A stretch of 64,000 nt of DNA from Streptomyces marianii (GTDB lineage: Bacteria; Actinomycetota; Actinomycetes; Streptomycetales; Streptomycetaceae). Below the pieces are notes generated by a model that worked only from the letters and a program-made list of their open reading frames with translations, was not told the DNA's origin and did not search any database. A program made the translations under genes and the position numbers. Location: positions 1,984,001 through 2,048,000 of the forward strand of contig NZ_VAWE01000001.1 in the NCBI RefSeq assembly GCF_005795905.1. Direction: 5' to 3'. The first letter of the stretch is position 1. Every line of letters starts with the position of its first letter. Shown here piece by piece: positions 43,301 through 51,645 of this stretch.

Positions 43301-43495
43301 GTCCTTGGCCGACAGCCGTGGGTAGGGTGCGAAGAACCGGTAGTACTTGGACTCTGCCGAGACCTGTTCGTAGAAGCTGACGAGCCGCTCGGCGTCCTCG
43401 GTGGTGATGGGCCTGATGTGCGCGGTGCCACCGTCACGCAGCACCACGTCGGCTTCCCAGTGGTCGGGGTACGCGTGGTCCGACGGGGTCTGCAT
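40391..43495 (-). CDS. Pat-type protein acetyltransferase, GNAT fused to acyl-CoA synthetase-like domain
   Basis: 1,034 residues from ATG 43495. The N-terminal GNAT domain covers about 20-180 (AEVAFLVQDAHQGRGVASTL with the acetyl-CoA loop QGRGVA). It is followed by a CoA-binding Rossmann domain (SVAVIGAGRAPGGVGRAVLR), two succinyl-CoA-ligase-like domains (GLFTQSGAIGIALLSGLHRR) and a Pro/Ala/Gly-rich linker at roughly 660-790. The ATP-grasp domain closes the protein (LLERYGIPVVPVLPAPDADA). It resembles Streptomyces PatA enzymes, which acetylate acetyl-CoA synthetase lysines. The ligase half is usually inactive and serves as a sensor, which fits but cannot be shown here. Confidence 0.9.
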   Translation of the reverse strand: MQTPSDHAYPDHWEADVVLRDGGTAHIRPITTEDAERLVSFYEQVSAESKYYRFFAPYPRLSAKDVHRFTHHDYVDRVGLAVTVGGEFIATVRFDRINAQGLPASAPADEAEVAFLVQDAHQGRGVASTLLEHIAAVARERGIRRFAAEVLPANNKMIKVFTDAGYTQRRSFEDGSVHLTLDLEPTARSLAVQRAREQRAEARSVQRLLAPRSVAVIGAGRAPGGVGRAVLRNLIDAGYTGRTYAVNRSLVLDMDEIDGVPAHRSVGEIVAATGEPVDLAVVAVPAERVPEVVADCGEHGVQGLVVLAAGYGESGPEGLERQRELVRQARSYGMRIIGPNAFGIINTADGVRLNASLAPESPARGRTGLFTQSGAIGIALLSGLHRRGTGLSSFISAGNRADVSGNDFLQYWYDDPDTDVVLLYLESIGNPRKFTRLARRTTAVKPVVVVKGARHTGSAPPGHAVPTTRVPHATVSELLRQAGVIRVDTVTELVDAGALLASQPLPAGPRVAILGNSESLGLLTYDACLTEGLRPLRPRDLTTAATPDDFCEALAGALRDDACDAVVVNAIPWVGENGVTESGDGEVLAAALRAATASAPAKPVLVVHVELGGLADALAAASSSAPASPYRGPDTAADPGPGVEPAPEGASPHPDPRTASGGVGTGPTPAPGAQARPSGSPTTRGPRPGTDGPAPAAGPDGAAPVTGEPAGPAATAVPGAGARTDPRDGAARTAGDAAAAVRGEAARIPAYPAAERAVRALAEAVRYAQWRRDAAEPGKVPEYDDIDEGGAAGLIEGLLEAAPGEHGVTLPEDDARRLLERYGIPVVPVLPAPDADAAARAAARLGCPVALKTTAPHLRHRPDLGGVRLDLADERQVRQAYAELTESLGKPEELQPVVQPMVPRGVDTVVRAAIDPAVGAVLSFGLAGPATDLLGDTAHRLVPVTDRDAAGLIRSVRTAPLLFGWRGSAPVDTAALEELLLRVSRLVDDHPEVVGVGLEPVVVAQHGLSVLGASVRLAPPQPRTDLGPRTLPSY

Positions 43496-43617
43496 GGGGC
43501 AAGGGTAAGGCTCCGGCACGGGTCGCGTTCCCCGAAGTGCGCGGGCAGGCTGGGAGGGCCGATCCCGGCCCCGCACCAGCCGGGGCCGGTGGCCGGGTGC
43601 TCCGCACCGCATGAGAG

Positions 43618-43633
43618 ACTGGTCTAGACAACA
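43618..43633. promoter_or_regulatory. DasR-type dre site upstream of ptsH
   Basis: The 16-mer ACTGGTCTAGACAACA matches the DasR responsive element (A-C/T-GGTCTAGACCA-x-x) in most positions. It lies 37 bp before the ptsH start. DasR controls the phosphotransferase system and N-acetylglucosamine genes in Streptomyces, and ptsH is a known member of that regulon. Confidence 0.85.
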
Positions 43634-43670
43634 CGCCAACGCTTCCCGCTGAGACTCGAAGGGCACCACC

Positions 43671-43952
43671 ATGGCTGAGCGCCGCGTCAATGTCGGCTGG
43701 GCCGAGGGCCTGCACGCCCGCCCCGCGTCCATCTTCGTTCGTGCCGCCACGGCTTCCGGCGTTCCGGTGACGATCGCCAAGGCCGGTGGCACCCCGGTCA
43801 ACGCCGCCTCGATGCTCGCGGTGCTCGGCCTCGGGGCGCAGGGCGGCGAGGAGATCGTGCTCGCCTCGGACGCGGAGGGCGCGGAGGCCGCCCTGGAGCG
43901 TCTGGCGAAGCTCGTCGCCGAGGGCCTCGAGGAGCTTCCCGAGACCGTCTGA
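43671..43952 (+). CDS. ptsH: Phosphocarrier protein HPr
   Basis: 93 residues. The active site GLHARPAS carries the phosphorylatable His15, and the regulatory region NAASMLAVLGLGAQGGEE carries a Ser at position 47. HPr moves phosphate from enzyme I to the sugar-specific EIIA proteins of the phosphotransferase system. A dre site lies 37 bp upstream, so expression should be DasR controlled and induced by glucosamine-6-phosphate. The gene is monocistronic, ending at a strong hairpin. No enzyme I or permease is nearby. Confidence 0.97.
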   Translation: MAERRVNVGWAEGLHARPASIFVRAATASGVPVTIAKAGGTPVNAASMLAVLGLGAQGGEEIVLASDAEGAEAALERLAKLVAEGLEELPETV

Positions 43953-43969
43953 AACCGATGAATTCATGT

Positions 43970-44009
43970 GCGGGCCGCGGCGCCGGAGATTTCCGGCGCC
44001 GCGGCCCGC
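43970..44009. terminator. Terminator after ptsH
   Basis: Perfect 18-bp stem GCGGGCCGCGGCGCCGGA with its complement around a 4-base loop, 17 bp past the ptsH stop. Confidence 0.88.
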
Positions 44010-44100
44010 ATATTTCCCCCGGGCTTTGCCCCAATTGCTTTTCCGGCAGCAGGAAAAAGCCCCCGGCACACAATGCCGCTCTTTGTATACGGTGCGACTG

Positions 44101-44778
44101 TTAAATACGGTCGCCCGCCGTGTTTACGGAATGTTGCGAAACCCTCACGCCGGTGGGGATCCGCAGCCGGTGCGCGCCCGTCGTCCGCTCGGCGTGCAGC
44201 GCCGTGAGCGCGCGGGCGCGCTCCGCGTCGCCGCGCGCCACCGCGTCCACGATCGCGCCGTGCTCGGCCCACGCCTCGACGGGACGGGCGGGACGCTCGA
44301 CCGTGTACATCCACGCGATCTTGTGCCGGAGCTGGGTCAGCAGCGCGGTGAGCCCCGGGCTCCCGCACGCCTGGGCCAGGGTCTCGTGGAACCAGGCGCC
44401 GAGCGAGCGCAGGTCCTCGCCCTGACCGCGCCGGGCCCGGTCCTGGCCCAGTCTGACCAGCCCGCGCAACACCTTGAGGTGCGCCTCGCTGCGCCGCTGG
44501 GCGGCCCGGGCGGCGCCGAGGGGCTCCAGCAGCAGCCGTATCTCCAGCAGGTCGGCGGCCTCCTGCTCGGTGGGCTCGGCCACGCACGCTCCGGCATGCC
44601 GGCGGGTCACGACGAAGCCCTCCGACTCCAGGGTGCGCAGGGCCTCCCGGACCGGGACGCGCGAGACTCCGTAGCGGCGCGCCAGCTGCTCCTCGGTGAG
44701 GCGGCTGCCGCGCTCGAACGCACCGGAGACGATGTCGTCGCGGATCGCCGTGCATACCGAGCGCGCGGGAATGCGCAT
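44101..44778 (-). CDS. GntR/FCD-family transcriptional regulator
   Basis: 225 residues from ATG 44778, with GGAGG 7 bases upstream. The winged helix has DDIVSGAFERGSRLTEEQLA then RRYGVSRVPVREALRTLESE with GFV, the GntR signature. The C-terminal FCD ligand-binding domain (DLLEIRLLLEPLGAARAAQR, ELRHKIAWMYTVERPARPVE) often binds carboxylate effectors. No transporter or metabolic operon adjoins it, so targets are unknown. It lies opposite ptsH, with the terminator and 91 bp between their ends, and is convergent with it. Confidence 0.88.
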   Translation of the reverse strand: MRIPARSVCTAIRDDIVSGAFERGSRLTEEQLARRYGVSRVPVREALRTLESEGFVVTRRHAGACVAEPTEQEAADLLEIRLLLEPLGAARAAQRRSEAHLKVLRGLVRLGQDRARRGQGEDLRSLGAWFHETLAQACGSPGLTALLTQLRHKIAWMYTVERPARPVEAWAEHGAIVDAVARGDAERARALTALHAERTTGAHRLRIPTGVRVSQHSVNTAGDRI

Positions 44779-44958
44779 ACCGAACCTCCGCTTTAATCGC
44801 CGCGAAACCCCGTCGAGCGACGTCTGTTTCGGTGACTCTATGGCAGGTGGCCGGAATTTCCGAAGACCCATGGTAATCCATGGTTATCTTTTGGCCTGAA
44901 TACGCCGAAAGCCCCGGCTCGGAGAGGAGCCGGGGCCTCGGACGGAAAGGTGTGTGCG

Positions 44959-45732
44959 TCAGACGCGGACGCCGTGCGAGCGCAGGTACGACACCGGGTC
45001 GATGTCCGAGCCGTAGTCCTCGCCGGTGCGGGCCTCGAAGTGGAGGTGGGGACCGGACGAGTTCCCGGTCGATCCGGCGAGGCCGACCTGCTGGCCCGGG
45101 GTGACCTGCTGGCCGACCGAGACGCTGATCGAGGACAGGTGGCCGTACTGCGTGTACGTTCCGTCGTGCATGCGCAGGACGACGTTGTTGCCGTAGGCGC
45201 CGCCCCAGCCGGCCTCCACGACGGTGCCCATGCCGACGGCGACGACCTCGGTGCCGGAGGCGGCGTGGAAGTCGACGCCGGTGTGGCTGCCGGAGGACCA
45301 CTGGGCACCCCCGGCGTGGTAGTCGGTGCTCACGTAGGAGCCGGCGACCGGGAGCGTGTACGTCATCAGCCGCTTGCGCTCGGCCTCTCGGGCGGCACGC
45401 TCCGCGGCGTCACGGGCGGCCTCCACCCGGAGCTCGGCCTTGCGCTTGGCCTCGGCCTCGGCCTTCTCCTGGGCCGCGACCAGGGCGGCCTCCTGCTGCT
45501 GGGCCTCCGCCTGGGCGTCGATCCGCTCGGCGAGCGAGTCGGCGGCGACGGCCTGGGTCAGGCCGGTGTCCTCGACGGGAGCGGAGACCTCGGCCTCGGC
45601 GGCGAAGGCCGGGGAGGCGAGAGTGCCGATGACGCCGGTGGTGGCGATGGCCGCGACGGAGGCGACGCCCGCGCTCTTGCGCGACAGGCGGCTCGGACCA
45701 CGGTGCTTCCCGGTGGCACGGGTGAACGCCAT
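44959..45732 (-). CDS. Secreted M23-family peptidase
   Basis: 257 residues. A signal peptide is visible (basic start, then VASVAAIATTGVIGTLASPA and AFA cleavage region). A coiled-coil with Glu/Lys/Ala repeats follows (AQQQEAALVAAQEKAEAEAK). The peptidase domain has the zinc ligands HTGVDFHAASGTE and HLHFEARTG. The enzyme cuts peptidoglycan cross-bridges, and the coiled-coil probably places it at the wall or mediates oligomerisation. The leader contains a probable c-di-AMP riboswitch, so expression is expected to follow cell-wall or osmotic signalling. Confidence 0.92.
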   Translation of the reverse strand: MAFTRATGKHRGPSRLSRKSAGVASVAAIATTGVIGTLASPAFAAEAEVSAPVEDTGLTQAVAADSLAERIDAQAEAQQQEAALVAAQEKAEAEAKRKAELRVEAARDAAERAAREAERKRLMTYTLPVAGSYVSTDYHAGGAQWSSGSHTGVDFHAASGTEVVAVGMGTVVEAGWGGAYGNNVVLRMHDGTYTQYGHLSSISVSVGQQVTPGQQVGLAGSTGNSSGPHLHFEARTGEDYGSDIDPVSYLRSHGVRV

Positions 45733-45756
45733 GAAGTGGCTGATCCTTTCCTTCCT

Positions 45757-45905
45757 TCTCGCCTACCGGGTTAGCTGACGGGTTCGGAGCAGGAAGGTCT
45801 CCTACGGACCCCTCCGCACGGCGGCGAAGGCGCCCGATTCACCCCGGGGGACATATGGGTCCCCGGCTCCCCAGGCTCGCGCCGGACGGGGACTCGGCGA
45901 TGGCT
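45757..45905 (-). ncRNA. ydaO/c-di-AMP riboswitch leader
   Basis: On the minus strand the segment upstream of the M23 gene contains a GGGGAGCCGGGGACCC region, then GGGGTGAATCGGGCGCC, and the conserved closing part CCGAACCCGTCAGCTAACCC with GGTAGGCG. These blocks match the ydaO class of Streptomyces leaders that precede wall-hydrolase and resuscitation-factor genes. In such leaders c-di-AMP binding typically lowers expression. Boundaries are approximate. Confidence 0.75.
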
Positions 45906-46069
45906 GCCCGATGCCGCGGGTGCGGCGCGTGCAACTGGCGGACAGCGCAGAAGACGCTAAGCCGATCTTCGCTCAATCACCAAACAGACACGGATATTTG
46001 TAGTGCACGCCACAGGGCAGACACCACTCCTCCCCATCAAACCGGACATAGGGGAAGGTCGTTCCGGGT

Positions 46070-46116
46070 ACGCGAAAGGGCCCCGCCGGCGTGAAACCGG
46101 CGGAGCCCTTTCGCGT
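46070..46116. terminator. Terminator of the M16 peptidase operon
   Basis: A long stem with ACGCGAAAGGGC and CCGCCGG arms, one c/a bulge, and a 7-base loop. It lies 23 bp past the end of the minus-strand M16 operon. Confidence 0.82.
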
Positions 46117-46138
46117 GCGCCGGAGCGCGAGCGGTCAA

Positions 46139-47542
46139 TCAGCCCGTGACAACGGTCACTTCACCGATTCCGAGCGCCCGGACGGGCTCCTCGATCTCGG
46201 AGGCGTCCCCGACGAGGACCGTGACGAGCCGGTCCACGGGGAAGGCGCTGACGACCGCGGCGGTCGCCTCCACCGTGCCGGTCCCGGCAAGCCGCGCGTA
46301 CAACTGGGCCTGGTAGTCGTCCGGGAGACCCTGCTCGACCTGGTCGGCCAGCGTGCCCGCCACGGAGGCGGCCGTCTCGTACTTCAGCGGCGCCACGCCC
46401 ACCAGGTTCTGCACGGCGACATCGCGCTCCGCGTCGGTCAGGCCCTCCGCGGCGAGGGTGCGCAGCACCCTGAAGAGGTCGTCGAGCGCGGGACCGGTGT
46501 GCGGGGTGTCGACCGAGCCGCTGATGGCGAGCATCGCGGCACCGGAGGCCCCGCCCGGGGACGCCGGGGTGTCCGAGCGCAGCACCTGGCCGAAGGCCCG
46601 CACCCCGTAGGTGTAGCCCTTCTCCTCGCGCAGCACGCGGTCCAGGCGCGAGGTGAGCGTGCCACCGAGGCAGTAGGTGCCCAGGACCTGGGCGGGCCAG
46701 ACCCGGTCGTGGCGGTCGGGGCCGATCCGGCCGATCAGCAACTGGGTCTGCACGGCGCCGGGGCGGTCGACGACGACGACGCGGCCGGTGTCGTCGGCGG
46801 TGATCTGCGGCATCGGGCGGCTCTCGGCCGAATCGCCCGTCCAGGCACCGAGCGTGTCGGTCAGCACGGCGTCCAGGTCCACCCCTTCGAGGTCACCGAC
46901 GACCACGGCCGTGGCCGTGGCCGGGCGGACGTGCGCCTCGTAGAAGGCCCGGACCGCGGCGGAGTCGATGCGCTCGACGGTCTCCTCCGTGCCCTGCCGC
47001 GGCCGCGACATCCGGGAGGACGCCGGGAACAGCTGCCGGGAGAGCTCCTTCGCGGCCCGGCGGGCCGGGTTCGCCGTCTCGTGGGGGATCTCGTCCAGCC
47101 GGTTGCGCACGAGCCGCTCCACCTCGCTGTCGGCGAACAGCGGGGCGCGCAGCGCCTCGGCGAGCAGGCCGAGGGCCTTCGGCAGCCGCGAGACCGGCAC
47201 CTCCAGGGAGATCCGCACCCCCGGGTGGTCGGCGTGGGAGTCGAGCGTGGCGCCACAGCGCTCCAACTCGGCGGCGAACTCCTCGGCCGAGTGCTTGTCC
47301 GTGCCCTCGGACAGTGCGCGGGCCATGATCGTGGCGACGCCGTCCAGCCCTTCGGGCTCGGCGTCCAGCGGTGCGTCGAGGAAGATCTCCACGGCCACGA
47401 CCTGCTGGCCGGGACGGTGGCAGCGCAGCACGGTCAGCCCGTTGCCGAGCGTGCCCCGCTCGGGCGCGGGAAATGCCCAGGGCCTGGCCTCGCCGGGCTG
47501 CGGCTGCGGATGGAGGTCCATGGTCACGGCAGCGTCGGTCAC
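46139..47542 (-). CDS. M16-family peptidase subunit, non-catalytic partner
   Basis: 467 residues from GTG 47542, overlapping the upstream M16 stop (GTGA). Its fold regions are typical of M16: GLTVLRCHRPGQQVVAVEIF, SRMSRPRQGTEETVERIDSA and YCLGGTLTSRLDRVLREEKG. In place of HxxEH the site reads GVATIMARALSEG, so zinc cannot bind. Two-component M16 proteases pair one active and one inactive half. The tail of the catalytic gene overlaps it, fixing a 1:1 pair. The substrates are unknown peptides. Confidence 0.88.
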   Translation of the reverse strand: MTDAAVTMDLHPQPQPGEARPWAFPAPERGTLGNGLTVLRCHRPGQQVVAVEIFLDAPLDAEPEGLDGVATIMARALSEGTDKHSAEEFAAELERCGATLDSHADHPGVRISLEVPVSRLPKALGLLAEALRAPLFADSEVERLVRNRLDEIPHETANPARRAAKELSRQLFPASSRMSRPRQGTEETVERIDSAAVRAFYEAHVRPATATAVVVGDLEGVDLDAVLTDTLGAWTGDSAESRPMPQITADDTGRVVVVDRPGAVQTQLLIGRIGPDRHDRVWPAQVLGTYCLGGTLTSRLDRVLREEKGYTYGVRAFGQVLRSDTPASPGGASGAAMLAISGSVDTPHTGPALDDLFRVLRTLAAEGLTDAERDVAVQNLVGVAPLKYETAASVAGTLADQVEQGLPDDYQAQLYARLAGTGTVEATAAVVSAFPVDRLVTVLVGDASEIEEPVRALGIGEVTVVTG

Positions 47543-48897
47543 TGATCCGCCCCCTCTGCGTCGTCGTTGTCCTCGGCGTTCCCGGCGTCGGCTCCGGCGA
47601 CGGGCTCGTACACGAGCACCGCCCTGTTGTCCGGGCGCAGCCGGGCCTTGGCGACGGCCTGCACCTCGTCTGCGGTGACGTCGAGCACCCGCTTGACGGC
47701 GGTGAGCGCCAGCTGCGGGTCGCCGAACAGCACGGCGTACCGGCACAGCTCGTCGGCGCGGCCGGCGACGGTGCCGAGGCGGTCCAGCCACTCGCGCTCC
47801 AACTGGGCCTGGGCGCGCTCCATCTCCTCCGCGGTGGGCCCCTCGGCGGCGAAGCGGGCCAGCTCCTCGTCGACCGCGGCCTCGATGTCGGGGACCTCGA
47901 CGCCCGCGGACGTCTTCACGTCCAGCCAGCCCAGCGAGGGGGCGCCGGCCAGGCGGAGCAGGCCGAAGCCGGCGGCGACGGCCGTGCGGTCGCGGCGGAC
48001 AAGCCGGTTGTGCAGCCGGGACGACTCGCCGCCGCCGAGGACGGTCAGAGCCAGGTCGGCCGCGTCGGCCTCGCGGGTGCCGTCGTGCGGCAGACGGTAC
48101 GCGGCCATCAGCGCCCGGGCCGGAACCTCCTCCTCCACGACCTCGCGCAGCTGCTCGCCGATGATCTCCGGGAGCGAACCGTCGCGCGGCGGCTGCTTGC
48201 CGTCGTGCGTGGGGATGGACCCGAAGTACTTCTCGATCCAGGAGAGCGTCTGCTCCGGGTCGATGTCGCCGACGACGGACAGCACCGCGTTGTTCGGCGC
48301 GTAGTAGGTGCGGAAGAAGTTCCGCGCGTCCTCCAGCGTCGCCGCGTCCAGGTCGGCCATCGAGCCGATCGGGGTGTGATGGTACGGATGGCCCTCGGGG
48401 TAGGCGAGCGCGGTCAGCTTCTCGAACGCGGTGCCGTACGGAACGTTGTCGTAGCGCTGGCGGCGCTCGTTCTTGACGACGTCCCGCTGGTTCTCCATGG
48501 ACTCGTCGTCGAGGGCGTCCAGCAGGGAACCCATGCGGTCGGCCTCGAGCCACAGCGCGAGCTCCAGCTGGTGGGCGGGCATGGTCTCGAAGTAGTTGGT
48601 GCGTTCGAAGCTCGTGGTGCCGTTCAGCGAGCCGCCGGCCCCCTGCACCAGCTCGAAGTGGCCGTTGCCCGGTACCTGGGCGGAGCCCTGGAACATCAGG
48701 TGCTCGAACAGGTGGGCCAGGCCGGTGCGGCCCTCGATCTCGTGGCGGGAGCCGACGTCGTACCAGAGGCACACCGCGGCGACCGGGGTCAGGCGGTCCT
48801 CCGAGAGCACCACGCGCAGGCCGTTGGCCAGACGGTGCTCGGTCGCTGTCAGGCCTCCGGAGCCGGCCCGGGCTGTGGCCGTGTGACCCATGGGCAT
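47539..48897 (-). CDS. M16-family zinc metallopeptidase, catalytic subunit
   Basis: 452 residues from ATG 48897, with AAGGGA 5 bases upstream. The inverted zinc motif is intact: GRTGLAHLFEHLMFQGSAQV with HxxEH, and a downstream Glu about 75 residues later (MENQRDVVKNERRQRYDN). Family members remove peptides from mitochondria-like precursors or degrade small toxins. It leads a translationally coupled pair with the inactive subunit at 46139 and is divergent from parC. Confidence 0.92.
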   Translation of the reverse strand: MPMGHTATARAGSGGLTATEHRLANGLRVVLSEDRLTPVAAVCLWYDVGSRHEIEGRTGLAHLFEHLMFQGSAQVPGNGHFELVQGAGGSLNGTTSFERTNYFETMPAHQLELALWLEADRMGSLLDALDDESMENQRDVVKNERRQRYDNVPYGTAFEKLTALAYPEGHPYHHTPIGSMADLDAATLEDARNFFRTYYAPNNAVLSVVGDIDPEQTLSWIEKYFGSIPTHDGKQPPRDGSLPEIIGEQLREVVEEEVPARALMAAYRLPHDGTREADAADLALTVLGGGESSRLHNRLVRRDRTAVAAGFGLLRLAGAPSLGWLDVKTSAGVEVPDIEAAVDEELARFAAEGPTAEEMERAQAQLEREWLDRLGTVAGRADELCRYAVLFGDPQLALTAVKRVLDVTADEVQAVAKARLRPDNRAVLVYEPVAGADAGNAEDNDDAEGADQ

Positions 48898-49083
48898 GTG
48901 GTCCCTTCGATCGCGTTGCAGGATGTCCTGCCACTGTATGCAAACCGTGCAGGTAAGCGGCGAAGTTCCCGAGGCTTCCACTCCCTGTTCCGGGTCGCGG
49001 TCCGCGTTGTCGGTGCGACGGTCCACAATGGTCGGCGTCAGATCCCGTTCATGGTTCATGTTGGTGAAGGAGCCGCAGCAGCG

Positions 49084-51531
49084 ATGGCCCGCCGCAGCAC
49101 GAAGACGCCGCCGCCCGACGACTTCGAGGAGAGGATCCTCGACATCGACGTCGTCGACGAGATGCAGGGCTCCTTCCTCGAGTACGCGTACTCGGTGATC
49201 TACTCCCGCGCCCTGCCCGACGCCCGCGACGGCATGAAGCCGGTGCACCGCCGGATCGTGTACCAGATGAACGAGATGGGGCTGCGCCCCGACCGGGGCT
49301 ATGTGAAGTGCGCCCGTGTCGTCGGCGAGGTGATGGGAAAGCTCCACCCGCACGGCGACGCGTCGATCTACGACGCCCTGGTGCGCATGGCCCAGCCCTT
49401 CTCCATGCGGCTGCCGCTGGTCGACGGCCACGGGAACTTCGGCTCCCTGGGCAATGACGACCCTCCGGCGGCGATGCGTTACACCGAGTGCCGGATGGCC
49501 GACGCGACGAGCCTGATGACCGAGTCCATCGACGAGGACACGGTCGACTTCGCGCCGAACTACGACGGCCAGGAGCAGGAACCCCTGGCACTGCCCGCCG
49601 CGTACCCGAACCTGCTGGTGAACGGCGCGTCCGGGATCGCGGTCGGCATGGCGACGAACATGCCGCCCCACAATCTGGGCGAGGTCATCGCCGCCGCCCG
49701 TCATCTGATCAGGCACCCGGGCGCGGACCTGGAGACGCTGATGCGCCATGTGCCCGGTCCGGACCTGCCGACCGGTGGCCGGATCGTCGGCCTGTCCGGG
49801 ATCAGGGACGCGTACGAGACCGGCCGCGGCACGTTCAAGATCCGTGCCACGGTCACGGTGGAGGACGTGACGGCGCGCCGCAAGGGACTCGTCGTCACCG
49901 AACTGCCGTTCAGCGTCGGCCCGGAGAAGGTGATCTCCAAGATCAAGGACCTGGTCGGCCAGAAGAAGCTGCAGGGCATCGCCGACGTCAAGGACCTCAC
50001 GGACCGCAAGCACGGGCTGCGCCTGGTCATCGAGATCAAGAACGGTTTCATCCCCGAGGCCGTCCTTGAGCAGCTGTACAAGCTGACGCCGATGGAGGAG
50101 TCCTTCGGCATCAACAACGTGGCGCTGGTCGACGGCCAGCCGCTGACCCTGGGCCTCAAGGAGCTGCTGGAGGTCTACCTCGACCACCGCTTCGACGTGG
50201 TGCGCCGCCGCAGCGAGTTCCGCCGCGGGAAGAAGAGGGACCGCCTGCACCTGGTCGAGGGCCTGCTCGTCGCGCTGGTCGACATCGACGAGGTCATCCG
50301 CCTCATCCGCTCCAGCGAGAACGCGGCGCAGGCCAAGGAACGGCTGATCGGGCGCTTCTCCCTCAGCGACGTCCAGACCCAGTACATCCTGGACACGCCG
50401 CTGCGCCGGCTCACCAGGTTCGACCGGATCGAGCTGGAGGCCGAGCGCGACAAGCTCAAGGCCGAGATCGCCGACCTGACGACGATCCTGGAGTCGGACG
50501 CGGAGCTGCGCAAGCTCGTCTCCTCCGAACTGGCCGCGGTGGCCAAGAAGTTCGGCACCCCCCGGCGCACGGTCCTGCTGGAGTCCGCGGGCACCCCGGC
50601 CCCGGCCGCCTCGCTGCAGGTGGCGGACGACCCCTGCCGGGTGCTGCTGTCCTCCACCGGCCTGCTGGCGCGCACGGTCACCGGCGAGCCGCCGGCGGGC
50701 GGGGGAAGGCGTACCAAGCACGACGTGATCGTCTCCTCGGTGGAGGCGACCGCACGGGGCGACGTGGGCGTCGTCACCTCGGCGGGCCGGTTGCTCCGGT
50801 TGCCGGTGATCGATCTCCCGCAGCTCCCGGAGACTGCCCAGGCGCCGAACCTCTCGGGCGGTGCCCAGGTCTCGGAGTTCCTGTCGCTGGAGGCGGACGA
50901 GACGGTCGTCTGTCTGACCGGTCTGGAGGAGTCCTCGCCGGGTCTTGCGCTGGGCACGCGGCAGGGCGTTGTCAAGCGGGTGGTGCCGGACTACCCGGCC
51001 AACAAGGACGAGCTCGAGGTCATCGCACTCAAGGAGGGCGACAGGATCGTCGGCGGCGCCGAACTGCGCACGGGCGAGGAGGATCTGGTCTTCATCGCCT
51101 CCGACGCACAGCTGCTGCGCTTCCAGGCGTCGCAGGTCCGGCCGCAGGGCAGGCCGGCGGGCGGCATGGCGGGCATCAAGCTCGCGGAGGAAGCCGAGGT
51201 GATCTCCTTCACCGCGGTGGACCCGGCCGCGGAGGCGGTGGTCTTCACGGCCGCGGGAGCCGCCGGGACGCTGGACGACTCGGTGACGACGGCCAAGCTG
51301 ACACCGTTCGACCAGTACCCGCGCAAGGGCCGGGCGACCGGCGGCGTGCGCTGCCAGCGCTTCCTCAAGGGTGAGGAAAAGCTGGTCTTCGCCTGGGCGG
51401 GTGCGACCCCGGCGCACGCGGCGCAGAAGAACGGCTCGCCGGCCGAGCTTCCGGAGATCGACCCCCGCCGGGACGGTTCGGGCACACCGCTGGCCAAGGA
51501 GGTCGCGGCAGTGGCGGGGCCGCTGCCGTAG
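49084..51531 (+). CDS. parC: DNA topoisomerase IV subunit A
   Basis: 815 residues from ATG 49084. The winged-helix/cleavage domain has [39 protein letters not shown] and catalytic Tyr133 in [11 protein letters not shown] coiled-coil follows ([20 protein letters not shown]). The C-terminal beta-pinwheel is degenerate, without the GyrA box (QRRGGKG), which fits topoisomerase IV rather than gyrase. It decatenates replicated chromosomes with ParE, encoded at 60040. Both subunits are in the window but 8.5 kb apart, as is usual in Streptomyces. Confidence 0.94.
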   Translation: MARRSTKTPPPDDFEERILDIDVVDEMQGSFLEYAYSVIYSRALPDARDGMKPVHRRIVYQMNEMGLRPDRGYVKCARVVGEVMGKLHPHGDASIYDALVRMAQPFSMRLPLVDGHGNFGSLGNDDPPAAMRYTECRMADATSLMTESIDEDTVDFAPNYDGQEQEPLALPAAYPNLLVNGASGIAVGMATNMPPHNLGEVIAAARHLIRHPGADLETLMRHVPGPDLPTGGRIVGLSGIRDAYETGRGTFKIRATVTVEDVTARRKGLVVTELPFSVGPEKVISKIKDLVGQKKLQGIADVKDLTDRKHGLRLVIEIKNGFIPEAVLEQLYKLTPMEESFGINNVALVDGQPLTLGLKELLEVYLDHRFDVVRRRSEFRRGKKRDRLHLVEGLLVALVDIDEVIRLIRSSENAAQAKERLIGRFSLSDVQTQYILDTPLRRLTRFDRIELEAERDKLKAEIADLTTILESDAELRKLVSSELAAVAKKFGTPRRTVLLESAGTPAPAASLQVADDPCRVLLSSTGLLARTVTGEPPAGGGRRTKHDVIVSSVEATARGDVGVVTSAGRLLRLPVIDLPQLPETAQAPNLSGGAQVSEFLSLEADETVVCLTGLEESSPGLALGTRQGVVKRVVPDYPANKDELEVIALKEGDRIVGGAELRTGEEDLVFIASDAQLLRFQASQVRPQGRPAGGMAGIKLAEEAEVISFTAVDPAAEAVVFTAAGAAGTLDDSVTTAKLTPFDQYPRKGRATGGVRCQRFLKGEEKLVFAWAGATPAHAAQKNGSPAELPEIDPRRDGSGTPLAKEVAAVAGPLP

Positions 51532-51567
51532 GCGCGCGACCGCCCGCGGCCGTGGTTCCGGGTCGTC

Positions 51568-51621
51568 CCCGAGCGATCCGCCCCCTTCCGCTTTCGGGCG
51601 GAAGGGGGCGGATCGCTCGGG
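51568..51621. terminator. Terminator between parC and the COG0523 gene
   Basis: Perfect 24-bp stem (51568-51591 with 51598-51621) around a 6-base loop, 37 bp past the parC stop and 25 bp beyond the convergent neighbour's end. It is the strongest hairpin noticed in the window. Confidence 0.9.
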
Positions 51622-51645
51622 TGGCGCCGACCGGCCGGGCCCGGA

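Noticed and set aside
47371..49083. Upstream extension of the parC frame
   Set aside because: Overlaps the M16 operon antisense; parC homology starts at ATG 49084.
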